The notes under the pieces: model-generated
What the model was told of the DNA's origin: nothing
Seen by the model: only the letters and a program-made list of their open reading frames with translations
The model's database searches: none
Shown: positions 16,766 through 24,802 of the stretch, one piece after another
Position numbering within the stretch: position 1 is the stretch's first letter
How the letters are laid out: each line of letters starts with the position of its first letter
NCBI RefSeq assembly: GCF_004917065.1
Contig: NZ_SSYA01000001.1
Location: 62,001-126,000 of the forward strand
DNA: 64,000 bases
From: Geomonas ferrireducens
GTDB lineage: Bacteria; Desulfobacterota; Desulfuromonadia; Geobacterales; Geobacteraceae
Reading direction: 5' to 3'
Translations under genes and position numbers: made by a program

Positions 16766-16800
16766 AAGGCTTCTGAAGAGATCACATCTCCAGAAGCCTT
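16766..16800. terminator. Hairpin between convergent hda-like gene and uup
   Basis: AAGGCTTCTG at 16766-16775 pairs exactly with CAGAAGCCTT at 16791-16800; GAGAT/ATCTC forms an inner stem. The T-run is short and broken (TTTGTCATTT). Probably the terminator for the rightward ruvB transcript. Confidence 0.65.
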
Positions 16801-16865
16801 TGTCATTTCAAGCCCGGCGTCATCGACCGGGCAGGTATCAGCTGTCAATCGTCAATCATCCGTTG

Positions 16866-18764
16866 TCAATTGCCTTTCTTCGTTTCCAGCTCCTCCCACC
16901 GCTCGAAAGCCTTGGCGAGTTCCGCCTCGAGCCTGCCGTAGTCAGCGGTGATGGTGGCTATGCCCCCCTCAACGGAGCCATAGCGTGAAGGATCACCGAG
17001 GAGCGCTTCCACATCGGCGAACTCCTTTTCCAGCGTGGCGATGCTCACCTCAAGTTTCTCGAGCTCGATCCGCTCGGCATAGGTGAGCCCCTTCTTCGGC
17101 TTCTCCACCCTCACCGCTTGGGCTTCCTTCTTCTCGACGCGCAGCGCCGAGGCCGCCTGCCGATTCGCTTCCCGGCGCTCCCGGTAGTTCGCGTAGTTCC
17201 CCTCGTAGAAGGTCACCTCCCCCTCCCCCTCGAAGGCAAGCACTCCGGTCGCCACCTTGTCCAGGAAGAAACGGTCGTGCGTGACCATCAGTACACAGCC
17301 GGGAAAGGACGAGATGGAAGCATCGAGCAGCTGCAGGGTCGGGATGTCCAGGTCGTTGGTCGGCTCGTCGAGCACCAGGAGGTTCGAGTCCTGCAGCATG
17401 AGCCGCGCCAGGATGAGGCGGCTCTTTTCACCGCCGGAGAGGCTTCCGACCGGGCGCCTTCTATCCTCTGGGGAAAAGAGGAAGTCCTCGAGGTAGCCGA
17501 TCTTGTGCCGCTTCTCGCCGTTGGCCGTGGTGACGTAGTCTCCCTCGCCGAAGAAGTCGTAGATGGTCTGGTTCGGGTCGAGCACCTCGCGCAGCTGGTC
17601 GAAGTAGGAGATGCGCGTTTTCTTGCCGACTACGACCTTTCCCTGGTCCGGCTCTTCCTCCCCCATGATCATCCGGATCAGGGTCGTCTTGCCGCAGCCG
17701 TTGGGGCCGATCACCCCGACCCGGTCGCCACGCTTCATGCCGAAGGAGAGCCGGTTCACGAGCTTTCTTGCGCCGAACCCCTTGCTCACCCCGTCCAGTT
17801 CCAGAATGGTGCCACCAAGCCCCTCCTCGGTGTTGAAGCCGATTTTCAGATCGCGGCGCGCCGGTCCCGAGAGGCTATCCTCGAGGGCGTGGTAACGGTC
17901 GATACGCGCCTTCTGTTTCGTGGAGCGCGCCGGGGGGCCGCGCCGGATCCAGTCGGTTTCGATACGCAAAAGGTTCAAAAGACGCGAACGGCGTGTCGCC
18001 TCGTTCATGAGCCGCTCTTCCCTCTGGATCAGGTAGTTCGTGTAGCCGCCAGGATAGGAGATCATCCCCCCCCGCTCGAGCTCGAGCATGCGCGTCACCA
18101 CTTCGTCGAGGAAGTACCGGTCGTGGGTGATCAGCATTACGGCGCCGGGGTAGGCCTTCAGGTGATCCTGCAGCCACTGGGTGGTGTCAGCGTCCAGGTG
18201 GTTGGTCGGCTCGTCGAGAAGCAAAAGTTCCGGGGCCTGCAGCAGAAGTTTCGCCAGGGCAACGCGGCGCTTGGTGCCGCCGGACAGGGTGCCGATGACC
18301 TGGTGCGGGTCGGGTAGCTGCAAATGGGTCATCATCTCGAGAACGCGGTGGTCGGTGTTCCAGCCGCCATGATGCTCGATCCAGACGGAGAGTTCACCCT
18401 GGCGCGCCAGGAGGCGATCCATGTCGGGGGGATTCGCCGCCATCTTCTCCGAGAGCTCGTTGAAGCTCGCCATGGCGGCACGGATCGCGGTGAGGCCGCT
18501 CTCTATCTCCGAGGCGACGGTGGCCTTCTCGTCAAGAACCGGTTCCTGGCTCAGGTAGCCTACCGAGGCGCCGCGCTTCATGGCGATGGAGCCGCCGTCG
18601 CGGTCCTCCAGTCCGGCGAGGATGGTAAGGAGCGTCGATTTGCCGGCGCCGTTCGCGCCGATCAGCCCGACCCGCTCGTCCTCGCCGATGGCGAAGGTCA
18701 CGTCGTCCAAAAGGACCCGCGAACCGAAGCTCTTGGAGAGCCCGGTGATATCAACAACGTTCAT
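16866..18764 (-). CDS. uup: ABC-F family ATPase, Uup type
   Basis: 632 aa: two ATP-binding cassettes plus a coiled-coil C-terminal domain, the Uup layout. Cassette 1 has GANGAGKSTLL, LSGGTKRRVAL and DEPTNHLDADT; cassette 2 has GPNGCGKTTLI, LSGGEKSRLIL and DEPTNDLDIPT. The C-terminal domain (about 550-632) is a charged helical hairpin with GLTYAERIELEKLE and a heptad-rich end, which in E. coli Uup binds branched DNA. This is the second ABC-F gene in the window, and unlike the first both P-loops are intact. GGAG lies 5 bases before the ATG. Confidence 0.92.
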   Translation of the reverse strand: MNVVDITGLSKSFGSRVLLDDVTFAIGEDERVGLIGANGAGKSTLLTILAGLEDRDGGSIAMKRGASVGYLSQEPVLDEKATVASEIESGLTAIRAAMASFNELSEKMAANPPDMDRLLARQGELSVWIEHHGGWNTDHRVLEMMTHLQLPDPHQVIGTLSGGTKRRVALAKLLLQAPELLLLDEPTNHLDADTTQWLQDHLKAYPGAVMLITHDRYFLDEVVTRMLELERGGMISYPGGYTNYLIQREERLMNEATRRSRLLNLLRIETDWIRRGPPARSTKQKARIDRYHALEDSLSGPARRDLKIGFNTEEGLGGTILELDGVSKGFGARKLVNRLSFGMKRGDRVGVIGPNGCGKTTLIRMIMGEEEPDQGKVVVGKKTRISYFDQLREVLDPNQTIYDFFGEGDYVTTANGEKRHKIGYLEDFLFSPEDRRRPVGSLSGGEKSRLILARLMLQDSNLLVLDEPTNDLDIPTLQLLDASISSFPGCVLMVTHDRFFLDKVATGVLAFEGEGEVTFYEGNYANYRERREANRQAASALRVEKKEAQAVRVEKPKKGLTYAERIELEKLEVSIATLEKEFADVEALLGDPSRYGSVEGGIATITADYGRLEAELAKAFERWEELETKKGN

Positions 18765-18820
18765 AAAAACTCCGGCTGCAGGGGCAAGACCGTAGCCCCA
18801 CGTGCGATGCTAATCAGATA

Positions 18821-19315
18821 CTAGAATCTGAAGAAGTCGGCGATTTTGCCGAAGATGGCTGCCGGACGGTACTGCTTCGGAATGGCGTAGGTGCCGGTGT
18901 GCTTCACCGGGACGGACATCTGCCCGAGCGGGGTCTCGAGGTCGAGGCCGGCGGCCAGTTGGTAGGGTATCTTGTCCGGATCGGGCTTGCGTTTCAGGAT
19001 CTCCAGAAGGTCGGCGTAGGCTATGCGGATCGGGATGCGGACGTCCGTTTCCTCGTTGGCCGGGAAGTTGACCTCCTCGCGTGCGCCCCCCTTCACGAGC
19101 GGCAGCGCCATCACCTTCAGGTCATAACTGTACCCGTAGAGCTTCAGATCGAAGTTGTTCGGGTTTTTCACTCTCAGGTACACCTCCATGCCGGCCCCGG
19201 CCGGATCAACCGAAACCACACTCAGGTCCTGCATCATGACTACCGGCGTCTTGACCAGCGTATTGCACCCTGAAAGAACGACTAACAGCAACAGCAGCAA
19301 AGCAAGTTTCTTCAA
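18821..19315 (-). CDS. LEA14/WHy-domain lipoprotein
   Basis: 164 aa starting at a TTG (19315), chosen because AGGAG sits 6 bases upstream and translation then gives a good lipoprotein signal (LLLLVVLSGC). The longer frame would add 31 residues lacking any export features. The mature part contains VYLRVKNPNNFDLKLYGYSY and VRIPIRI, typical of the WHy (water stress and hypersensitive response) / LEA type 2 beta-sandwich. Such lipoproteins are common in deltaproteobacteria; role unproven. Confidence 0.78.
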   Translation of the reverse strand: MKKLALLLLLLVVLSGCNTLVKTPVVMMQDLSVVSVDPAGAGMEVYLRVKNPNNFDLKLYGYSYDLKVMALPLVKGGAREEVNFPANEETDVRIPIRIAYADLLEILKRKPDPDKIPYQLAAGLDLETPLGQMSVPVKHTGTYAIPKQYRPAAIFGKIADFFRF

Positions 19316-19343
19316 AACTGACTCCTGGAAAAGGGATTGGTGA

Positions 19344-19378
19344 AAACAAAGCGGGCGGGTCCCGAAAGGAACCCGCCC
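19344..19378 (-). terminator. Terminator of the lytic transglycosylase gene
   Basis: GGGCGGGT at 19353-19360 and ACCCGCCC at 19371-19378 form the stem. Read leftward, the stem is followed by a T-rich tract (TTTGTTTT), so it acts on the minus strand, just after the gene at 19414-20106. Confidence 0.78.
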
Positions 19379-19413
19379 ACTATAGCACAACGTCTGCTCA
19401 AACAGCAAAAGGA

Positions 19414-20106
19414 CTATCGGTTGCTGGCAACCTGCATCAGCATGCCCCTTTGCATCTCCCGCAGTATCTCCGTGCGGAAGCGCTTGCGGATCTTGTCATA
19501 GGCTCTGGCAGCCGGCCCCGTTCCACAGTAGAGCCTTTTCGCACGTGCCTTGTTCCCACTGGCCATGTCGAGCTTCTCGTAAAGCTCCTTCACGGCCGCC
19601 TCAGCGCACTTCTCGTCGTCCCACATGTCCTGCGGCGTGAAGCCGTGGCTCTCGGCCCGTTCCGGCATCAACTGCCACACCCCAAGGGCACCCTTGGATG
19701 ATACCGCTCTCGATGAGAGCTTGTGCCCGCCGGTTTCCGCCAGAGCTATCTCGGCCAAATCCAGCGGCGTGAAAATGGTTCCCTCCGTCTTCTCATAGCA
19801 AATTTCCGCTAGCCACTTGGCCCTTGCAGGGGTCGTCCTGCGGGCAAAGGTGGCGTAGATTGCGGGAACCAGCTTCTTCCTCCCGTCCAATTCGGTCTGT
19901 TTCGGGAGGTCCATCTGCACGGTCGTAGGAGCAGAGGGAGCCTTTTCATCTCCCTGTTTCTCGCTCCCCTCGGCCCAGGTCAACAGCGCCCGGTCCGACT
20001 CAGACACCGACGGAGTCACCGGAACCTGCGCCTGTTGCAGGTGGGACTGATCGCACGATGCCGTCATCAGAAGCACCGCGACCAGCACTACAATTTTTCT
20101 TTTCAT
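19414..20106 (-). CDS. Lytic transglycosylase-type lipoprotein (SLT domain)
   Basis: 230 aa. The signal peptide ends in a lipobox (LLMTASC). After a low-complexity linker, residues about 100-210 form an SLT lysozyme-like domain: a likely catalytic Glu in EIALAETGGHKLSSRAVSS, then KGALGVWQLMP and a C-terminal YCGTGPAARAY. These enzymes cleave peptidoglycan to make room for envelope machines. The usual ES at the active site is ET here. Monocistronic, ending in its own terminator. Confidence 0.82.
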   Translation of the reverse strand: MKRKIVVLVAVLLMTASCDQSHLQQAQVPVTPSVSESDRALLTWAEGSEKQGDEKAPSAPTTVQMDLPKQTELDGRKKLVPAIYATFARRTTPARAKWLAEICYEKTEGTIFTPLDLAEIALAETGGHKLSSRAVSSKGALGVWQLMPERAESHGFTPQDMWDDEKCAEAAVKELYEKLDMASGNKARAKRLYCGTGPAARAYDKIRKRFRTEILREMQRGMLMQVASNR

Positions 20107-20297
20107 GATCGATTTTGTGATATGGCTTTTGCCGGCTTTAGGTAGTGATACTAAATGTCGGTAGTGAAGCCCGCGCCAATCATCTCCTTTCTCTAGAATC
20201 GCATTGGCTCATCGCCAACCAGAGGTGTTCTAGTGTAATCAATTCCGACTACATTGCAAGTCTCGCATTAATATTTTGCAATCAGTTGAAATAAGAA

Positions 20298-20323
20298 GGG
20301 AGGCCCGCCAGTGCGGCCCTCCC
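20298..20323 (-). terminator. Hairpin downstream of trpB
   Basis: GGGAGGCCCGC (20298-20308) pairs with GCGGCCCTCCC (20313-20323) with one mismatch over CAGT. Read leftward it is followed by TTCTTATTT, a weak T-rich tail, 26 bases after the trpB stop. Confidence 0.65.
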
Positions 20324-20349
20324 CCACTAAAGCCTCAAATTTTAATATG

Positions 20350-21540
20350 TTAAAGCTGTACCCCCATAACATCAGCCACGGTATGGATGTCCTTATCGCC
20401 CCTGCCCGACAGACAGACGACGATGCTCTCGTTGGTAGAAAGTGTCGGAGCCAGACGCAGTGCGTGAGCCACGGCGTGGGAAGACTCCAGGGCGGGGATG
20501 ATCCCCTCCTCGCGTGTTAGTACCTGGAACGCCTCCAGTGCCTCATCATCGGTGACCGAGACGTAGCTCGCCCGGCCGATCTCCTTGAGGTAAGAGTGCT
20601 CAGGGCCGACCCCCGGGTAGTCCAGTCCGGCGGAAATGGAATGGGCGTGGGCGATCTGTCCGTACTGGTCCTGCAAAAGGTACGTCTTGTTGCCGTGCAG
20701 CACGCCGACGCTGCCGGCGGAGAGCGGAGCGGCATGCTTGCCGCTTTCGATGCCGTAACCCGCGGCCTCGACGCCGATCATCTGCACGCTTGCATCGTTG
20801 ACGAAGGGGTGGAAGAGCCCGATGGCGTTACTCCCCCCGCCCACGGCGGCGATCAGGTAGTCGGGAAGCCGACCTTCGGCCTCCAGGTGCTGCTCGCGCG
20901 CCTCTCGGCCGATGATGGACTGGAAGTCGCGCACCATGACCGGATAGGGATGGGGTCCCGCGACGGTGCCGATGATGTAGAAGGTATCCTCCACGTAGGT
21001 CACCCACTGGCGCATCGCCTCGTTCATGGCGTCCTTGAGGGTCGCGGTGCCGGAGCTCACCGGGGTCACCTTGGCGCCCAGAAGCTTCATGCGGAACACG
21101 TTCAACGACTGGCGGCGGATGTCCTCTTCACCCATGAAGACCTCGCACTCCATGCCGAAAAGGGCCGCAACGGTCGCCGTCGCCACGCCGTGCTGGCCGG
21201 CGCCTGTCTCCGCGATCACCTTCTTCTTCCCCATCCGCTTGGCGAGAAGGCCTTGGCCGATGGTGTTGTTCACCTTGTGCGCGCCGGTGTGATTGAGGTC
21301 TTCGCGCTTCAGATATATCTTCGCTCCGCCCATCTTCGCGGTCAGCTTTTCGGCCAGGTAGAGAGGATTCGGACGCCCGACATACTGACGCATGTAGTAG
21401 GCGAACTCATCCTGAAACCCCTTTTCGTTGCGAAAATGGTTGTACGCCTTCTCGAGTTCGAGCAAGGCCGGCATGAGCGTTTCGGAGACGTATCTGCCGC
21501 CGAAACGGCCGAAGTGTCCAGTGTGGTCAGGCGTGTCCAA
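20350..21540 (-). CDS. trpB: Tryptophan synthase beta chain
   Basis: 396 aa PLP enzyme joining indole and serine. The start is a TTG at 21540 with GGAGG 5 bases upstream; the longer frame adds a 25-residue tail without homology. The N-terminus ([20 protein letters not shown]) is the TrpB1 type that pairs with TrpA. PLP lysine is in [11 protein letters not shown]; the phosphate loop is [11 protein letters not shown]; the catalytic Glu lies in AETGAGQHG. trpA is not adjacent but lies 28 kb away at 49312-50118 on the same strand. A good promoter sits just upstream. Confidence 0.95.
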   Translation of the reverse strand: MDTPDHTGHFGRFGGRYVSETLMPALLELEKAYNHFRNEKGFQDEFAYYMRQYVGRPNPLYLAEKLTAKMGGAKIYLKREDLNHTGAHKVNNTIGQGLLAKRMGKKKVIAETGAGQHGVATATVAALFGMECEVFMGEEDIRRQSLNVFRMKLLGAKVTPVSSGTATLKDAMNEAMRQWVTYVEDTFYIIGTVAGPHPYPVMVRDFQSIIGREAREQHLEAEGRLPDYLIAAVGGGSNAIGLFHPFVNDASVQMIGVEAAGYGIESGKHAAPLSAGSVGVLHGNKTYLLQDQYGQIAHAHSISAGLDYPGVGPEHSYLKEIGRASYVSVTDDEALEAFQVLTREEGIIPALESSHAVAHALRLAPTLSTNESIVVCLSGRGDKDIHTVADVMGVQL

Positions 21541-21570
21541 GGTTGCCTCCAGTCGGTGTATAAGGGGGAC

Positions 21571-21599
21571 ATAATAGACTATTTGTCGATAAATTGCAA
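21571..21599 (-). promoter_or_regulatory. Sigma-70 promoter of trpB
   Basis: On the minus strand TTGCAA (21599-21594), 17-base spacer, TATTAT (21576-21571). It gives a short 5' leader of about 25 bases, too short for a trp-type attenuator. Confidence 0.68.
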
Positions 21600-21659
21600 G
21601 CTTACAGACCGACACCCACAGACAACCCCCCGCCGTTACTCACTTTTAAGCGTTTCTCT

Positions 21660-21688
21660 TTGCCTTATTTTAGGCTTTGGGCTACATA
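21660..21688 (+). promoter_or_regulatory. Putative sigma-70 promoter of trmL
   Basis: TTGCCT at 21660-21665, 17-base spacer, TACATA at 21683-21688. A start near 21695 places two hairpins in the trmL leader. Confidence 0.5.
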
Positions 21689-21721
21689 TAAACACTGTTT
21701 CTCGAGCTCATTTTCCATGGT

Positions 21722-21773
21722 AAAAAACGCTCCTCTGAGGACGTTTTTTCGCTCTGACAGAGCCCTGTTTTTT
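21722..21773 (+). terminator. Two tandem terminator-like hairpins in the trmL leader
   Basis: Hairpin 1: AAAAAACG (21722-21729) with CGTTTTTT (21742-21749) around TCCT/AGGA. Hairpin 2: GCTCT (21751-21755) with AGAGC (21759-21763), followed by six T at 21768-21773. CTCTG in the first could pair with CAGAG in the second, an alternative fold. No rightward gene precedes them, so they may attenuate trmL or end a short leader RNA. Confidence 0.5.
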
Positions 21774-21805
21774 ACCCTGCTGATTAATCCTAATAGAGGT
21801 GACCG

Positions 21806-22282
21806 ATGGCGTTGCAGAAACCGTTTCACATAGTGCTGGTCGAACCCGAGATACCACCCAATACGGGAAACATAGCGAGGCTTTGCGGCGCAACCGGAAC
21901 CATCCTGCACCTGGTGGGGAAACTGGGCTTCTCCACGGACGACCGCTACCTGAAGCGAGCCGGGCTCGACTACTGGAGCGAGGTGGACATCCGTTACTGG
22001 GACAACCTGGAAGCCCTGACGGCCTCCTTCCCCGAGGGGCGCTTCGTCTATACCAGCAAGAAGGCGGACAAGAGCTACGTCGAGTTTTCCTTCCTCCCGG
22101 GCGATTTCATCGTCTTCGGCAAGGAGACCAAAGGGCTTCCCGAAGAACTCATCGCGGCCAACCCGGATACGGCGGTCAGGATCCCGATCATCGGCAAGGT
22201 GCGCAGCCTGAACCTCTCCACCTCGGCGGGGATCGTGCTTTACGAGGCGCTGCGACAGACCGGAGCGCTGCAAGGGGCGTAG
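21806..22282 (+). CDS. trmL: tRNA (cytidine(34)-2'-O)-methyltransferase TrmL
   Basis: 158 aa SPOUT-class methyltransferase that 2'-O-methylates the wobble base of certain leucine tRNAs. Motifs: VEPEIPPNTGNIARLC at the N-terminus, DFIVFGKETKGLPEE in the middle and VRIPIIGKVRSLNLSTSAGI at the C-terminal knot. Length is standard. AGAGG lies just upstream of the ATG. The cupin gene follows after 53 bases with a GC-rich hairpin between. Confidence 0.93.
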   Translation: MALQKPFHIVLVEPEIPPNTGNIARLCGATGTILHLVGKLGFSTDDRYLKRAGLDYWSEVDIRYWDNLEALTASFPEGRFVYTSKKADKSYVEFSFLPGDFIVFGKETKGLPEELIAANPDTAVRIPIIGKVRSLNLSTSAGIVLYEALRQTGALQGA

Positions 22283-22335
22283 CTCCCCTCCCCCGCCGGG
22301 CCCGGGAGGAGGTGCAATCTGAAAAGGAGAGACGG

Positions 22336-22671
22336 ATGTTCGAAAAGAAGCGCGGTGAAGGTTATCAAGAAGTCCTGCCGGGGATCATGCAGAAGACGCT
22401 GGTGCACGGCGAAAAGACGCTGATGGTCGAGTTCCTGCTTGGAAGGGGAGCCCTGCTGCCGATGCACAGCCACCCGCACGAGCAGACGGGATACCTCGTG
22501 AGCGGACAGATCAGACTGACCATAGCCGGTGTTCCGCACGAGGTGCAGCCGGGGGATAGCTGGTGCATTGCGGGAGGGGCCGAGCATCGCGCCGAGATCC
22601 TCGAAGACTCGGTGGCGATCGAGGTGTTCTCACCCGTGCGCAAGGAGTACCTTCCGGGCGGCGTCAGTTGA
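22336..22671 (+). CDS. Small cupin-domain protein
   Basis: 111 aa single-domain cupin starting at ATG 22336, with GGAG about 8 bases before. The metal-binding motif 1 reads MHSHPHEQTGYLVSG and motif 2 is VQPGDSWCIAGGAEHRAE, giving the usual His/His/Glu/His ligands. It probably binds a small molecule or metal; the substrate is unknown. Its last 8 bases overlap the 3' end of the convergent exoD-like gene. Confidence 0.85.
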   Translation: MFEKKRGEGYQEVLPGIMQKTLVHGEKTLMVEFLLGRGALLPMHSHPHEQTGYLVSGQIRLTIAGVPHEVQPGDSWCIAGGAEHRAEILEDSVAIEVFSPVRKEYLPGGVS

Positions 22672-23248
22672 ACTGGTAGATAACCACGCCGAAACTCACG
22701 GCGGTCACGGCAAAGGCGATGAGGGCCAGCAGACCATCGCGAGAAATGAGCGCCAGGCCGAAAGCTGTGAGGGCCAGCCCGGCGCCGTGGGCGGAGAAAG
22801 GGACCAACTCCATCATCGGCATGACGACGGCTATGACTGCACAGACAAACGAGATGAGGTAGGTGCTCCCACCCTGGATCAGCGCGGACATGCGCGGCCT
22901 CAGCCAGCGGTCGATGAAACGGGCTGAGGGACGCAACCACTGCACCGCCGTGTGCACCTTCTCCTTGGCCAGCGAGCGCCGCAGAACCCATTTCGGTAGC
23001 CAGAAGTGTTCCCTGCGAAAAAAGAGCTGCCCTGCGATCAGCAAGATGAAGATCCCCATCGTGGTAGGCACGCCCGGCATGCCGCTGATCGGGGAGGCTG
23101 CGATTACCCCCACCATGAGCAGCAAAGGTCCGAAGGATCGATCCCCCACCGACTCCACTATCTGCCCCAAGGAGACGCGTCCCTCGTCGTCGGCCGACTG
23201 GTTGATGCGGTCCAGCATATCCTGAAGGTTGTTGATCTCTCTCGCCAT
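22664..23248 (-). CDS. ExoD family membrane protein
   Basis: 194 aa with a soluble N-terminus (about 1-35, LGQIVESVGDRSFGPLLLMV) and four to five hydrophobic helices. The SPISGMPGVPTTMG motif and the R/F-rich FFRREHFWLPKWV segment are typical of ExoD proteins, first linked to exopolysaccharide production in rhizobia. The biochemical role is unknown. Convergent with the cupin gene. Confidence 0.82.
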   Translation of the reverse strand: MAREINNLQDMLDRINQSADDEGRVSLGQIVESVGDRSFGPLLLMVGVIAASPISGMPGVPTTMGIFILLIAGQLFFRREHFWLPKWVLRRSLAKEKVHTAVQWLRPSARFIDRWLRPRMSALIQGGSTYLISFVCAVIAVVMPMMELVPFSAHGAGLALTAFGLALISRDGLLALIAFAVTAVSFGVVIYQFN

Positions 23249-23396
23249 GCGGAGCCTCTCTCATGCCGCCGTCAAAGCGCCCCCTTATACAGCCTTTCGC
23301 AGATTACATTGGATGCGACCAATGTCAAGAACCTCCACCAGCCCCCATCCTGTCAAAAACCGTATACATATCAGATAAATATAATGTTTCCGTTCC

Positions 23397-23424
23397 TTGA
23401 CTGTGGAAGATCTCTGTCTATATT
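23397..23424 (+). promoter_or_regulatory. Sigma-70 promoter of rubrerythrin
   Basis: TTGACT at 23397-23402, 16-base spacer, TATATT at 23419-23424, start near 23431. The AT-rich sequence just upstream (about 23370-23390) could hold a PerR-like or Fur-like operator, but I see no clear match. Confidence 0.65.
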
Positions 23425-23457
23425 CAAACAGCACATTTTCATAACAGGGAGGAAGAG

Positions 23458-23958
23458 ATGTCGACTAAGGAGAATCTTGCCGAGGCGTTCGCCGGGGAGA
23501 GTCAGGCAAACCGTAAATACCTTGCCTTTGCTGCGAAAGCCGAGGCGGAGGGGCTGCCGCAGGTAGCGAAACTGTTCCGTGCCGCGGCACATGCCGAGAC
23601 GGTGCATGCCCACGCGCACCTGCGGGCGATGGGTGGGATCAAGGGGACGGTGGAAAATCTCAAGGAAGCCATCGAAGGGGAAGGTTTCGAGTTCCAGCAG
23701 ATGTACCCGCCGTTTCTCGAGCAGGCAAGAAAAGAAGGAGATCGCGCGGCGGAGAACTCCTTCAAGTTCGCCCTCGCCGTAGAGGAGATACACCACGACC
23801 TGTACCAGCAGGCGCTGGGCGCCGTGCAAAACGGTGTCGATCTGGCGGACCGCCCGATCTATGTCTGCGAAGTCTGCGGCAACACGGTGTACGACGAGGC
23901 GCCAGACAAGTGCGCCATCTGCCTGGTGCCTAAGGAAAAGTTCTCCAGGATCGCATAA
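23458..23958 (+). CDS. Rubrerythrin
   Basis: 166 aa peroxide-scavenging diiron protein of anaerobes. The four-helix bundle has the two Glu-rich motifs FAGESQANRKYLAFA and AAAHAETVHAHAHL, then FALAVEEIHHDLY for the second pair of ligands. The C-terminal rubredoxin-like FeCys4 domain has CEVCGNTVY and CAIC. AGGGAGGAAGAG precedes the ATG, and a good promoter and terminator frame the gene, which is a single unit. Confidence 0.94.
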   Translation: MSTKENLAEAFAGESQANRKYLAFAAKAEAEGLPQVAKLFRAAAHAETVHAHAHLRAMGGIKGTVENLKEAIEGEGFEFQQMYPPFLEQARKEGDRAAENSFKFALAVEEIHHDLYQQALGAVQNGVDLADRPIYVCEVCGNTVYDEAPDKCAICLVPKEKFSRIA

Positions 23959-23965
23959 CGCGACG

Positions 23966-24000
23966 AGGGCGCGGCCGGCATCGGCTGCGCCCTTTCTTTT
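23966..24000 (+). terminator. Rho-independent terminator of rubrerythrin
   Basis: AGGGCGC (23966-23972) pairs with GCGCCCT (23987-23993), with an inner GCCG/CGGC stem over GCAT, followed by TTTCTTTTT. Confidence 0.88.
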
Positions 24001-24045
24001 TCACACAAACGCCCCTACCGAGACGATCTTCCTTTCCCTTGCCCG

Positions 24046-24783
24046 TCAGGGATTCCTGATGCTGACCCGCCCAGGTGTCGCCCAGTCGTTATGCCCCCCG
24101 GGTATCTCTTGAAAAACCGTTCCCGGCCTGCTCTTAGCCAGGGTCCTTGCGAACCGCGCCGGGATGACCTCGTCGTTCTTCGCGCCGAAGATCTCCACCT
24201 TTCCCTGGTATCCCTGGAGCGACTTCACGTTGTCCCAGTCGTCCGCCAGAAGCAGGCGTACCGGGAGAAACCGGTAGTGGTACTGCCCTACCCTGTGCAG
24301 CTTGTCAAAAGGCGCAATGAGGACGATTTTATCGGGTGGCGGCGTCGCCGTGGCGAGAAAGGAAGCCGGGCCGCTGCCGAGGGATTCTCCCACCACGCAG
24401 ACCGGTCTATCGGGATACTGCTGCCGCAAAAGCAGGTAGGCCTCTTTGGCCGCCTCGTTGATGCTCTCTTTGGAAGGGGTGCCCTGACGCAGGCCGTACC
24501 CCGGATACTCCAGGATGTAGACCGCATCCGTGCGGGAAAAGGAGGGGATGGCGTAAGCTCGGTCGCTTGCCTGGCCACCGTTGCCGTGGGTCATGAGCCA
24601 GACGTTGCCCGGGGTCGCGGCCGGACGATAAAACCCGAGGAGCTCGCCCTTATCGCGCCACGGGATGAGACCGTTGTTCCGGTCATGATGGGTGGGGAAG
24701 TAGAGAAGCTGCCGCTGCCAGGCCATGGCGCTCAGCACAAGCGCCACCAGGCAGACCAGAAGGAGTTTGAGCAATCTGAGCAT
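24046..24783 (-). CDS. Membrane-anchored alpha/beta hydrolase
   Basis: 245 aa from the ATG at 24783, with GGGAGGGGTC directly upstream. An N-terminal hydrophobic helix (about 4-22) acts as an anchor or signal. The fold shows the oxyanion HGNGG, the nucleophile elbow GESLGSGP (Ser), an acid near EIFGAKNDEVIP (Asp) and a C-terminal GGHNDW (His), a full catalytic triad. It resembles BEM46/YfhR-type serine hydrolases. Substrate unknown. It starts 20 bases after the histidine kinase gene ends, so both are probably in one operon. Confidence 0.83.
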   Translation of the reverse strand: MLRLLKLLLVCLVALVLSAMAWQRQLLYFPTHHDRNNGLIPWRDKGELLGFYRPAATPGNVWLMTHGNGGQASDRAYAIPSFSRTDAVYILEYPGYGLRQGTPSKESINEAAKEAYLLLRQQYPDRPVCVVGESLGSGPASFLATATPPPDKIVLIAPFDKLHRVGQYHYRFLPVRLLLADDWDNVKSLQGYQGKVEIFGAKNDEVIPARFARTLAKSRPGTVFQEIPGGHNDWATPGRVSIRNP

Positions 24784-24802
24784 GACCCCTCCCGCGACAC
24801 GA

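Noticed and set aside
21541-21615. Extended N-terminus of TrpB
   Set aside because: It would run through the promoter; the TTG at 21540 with GGAGG gives the normal TrpB1 start.
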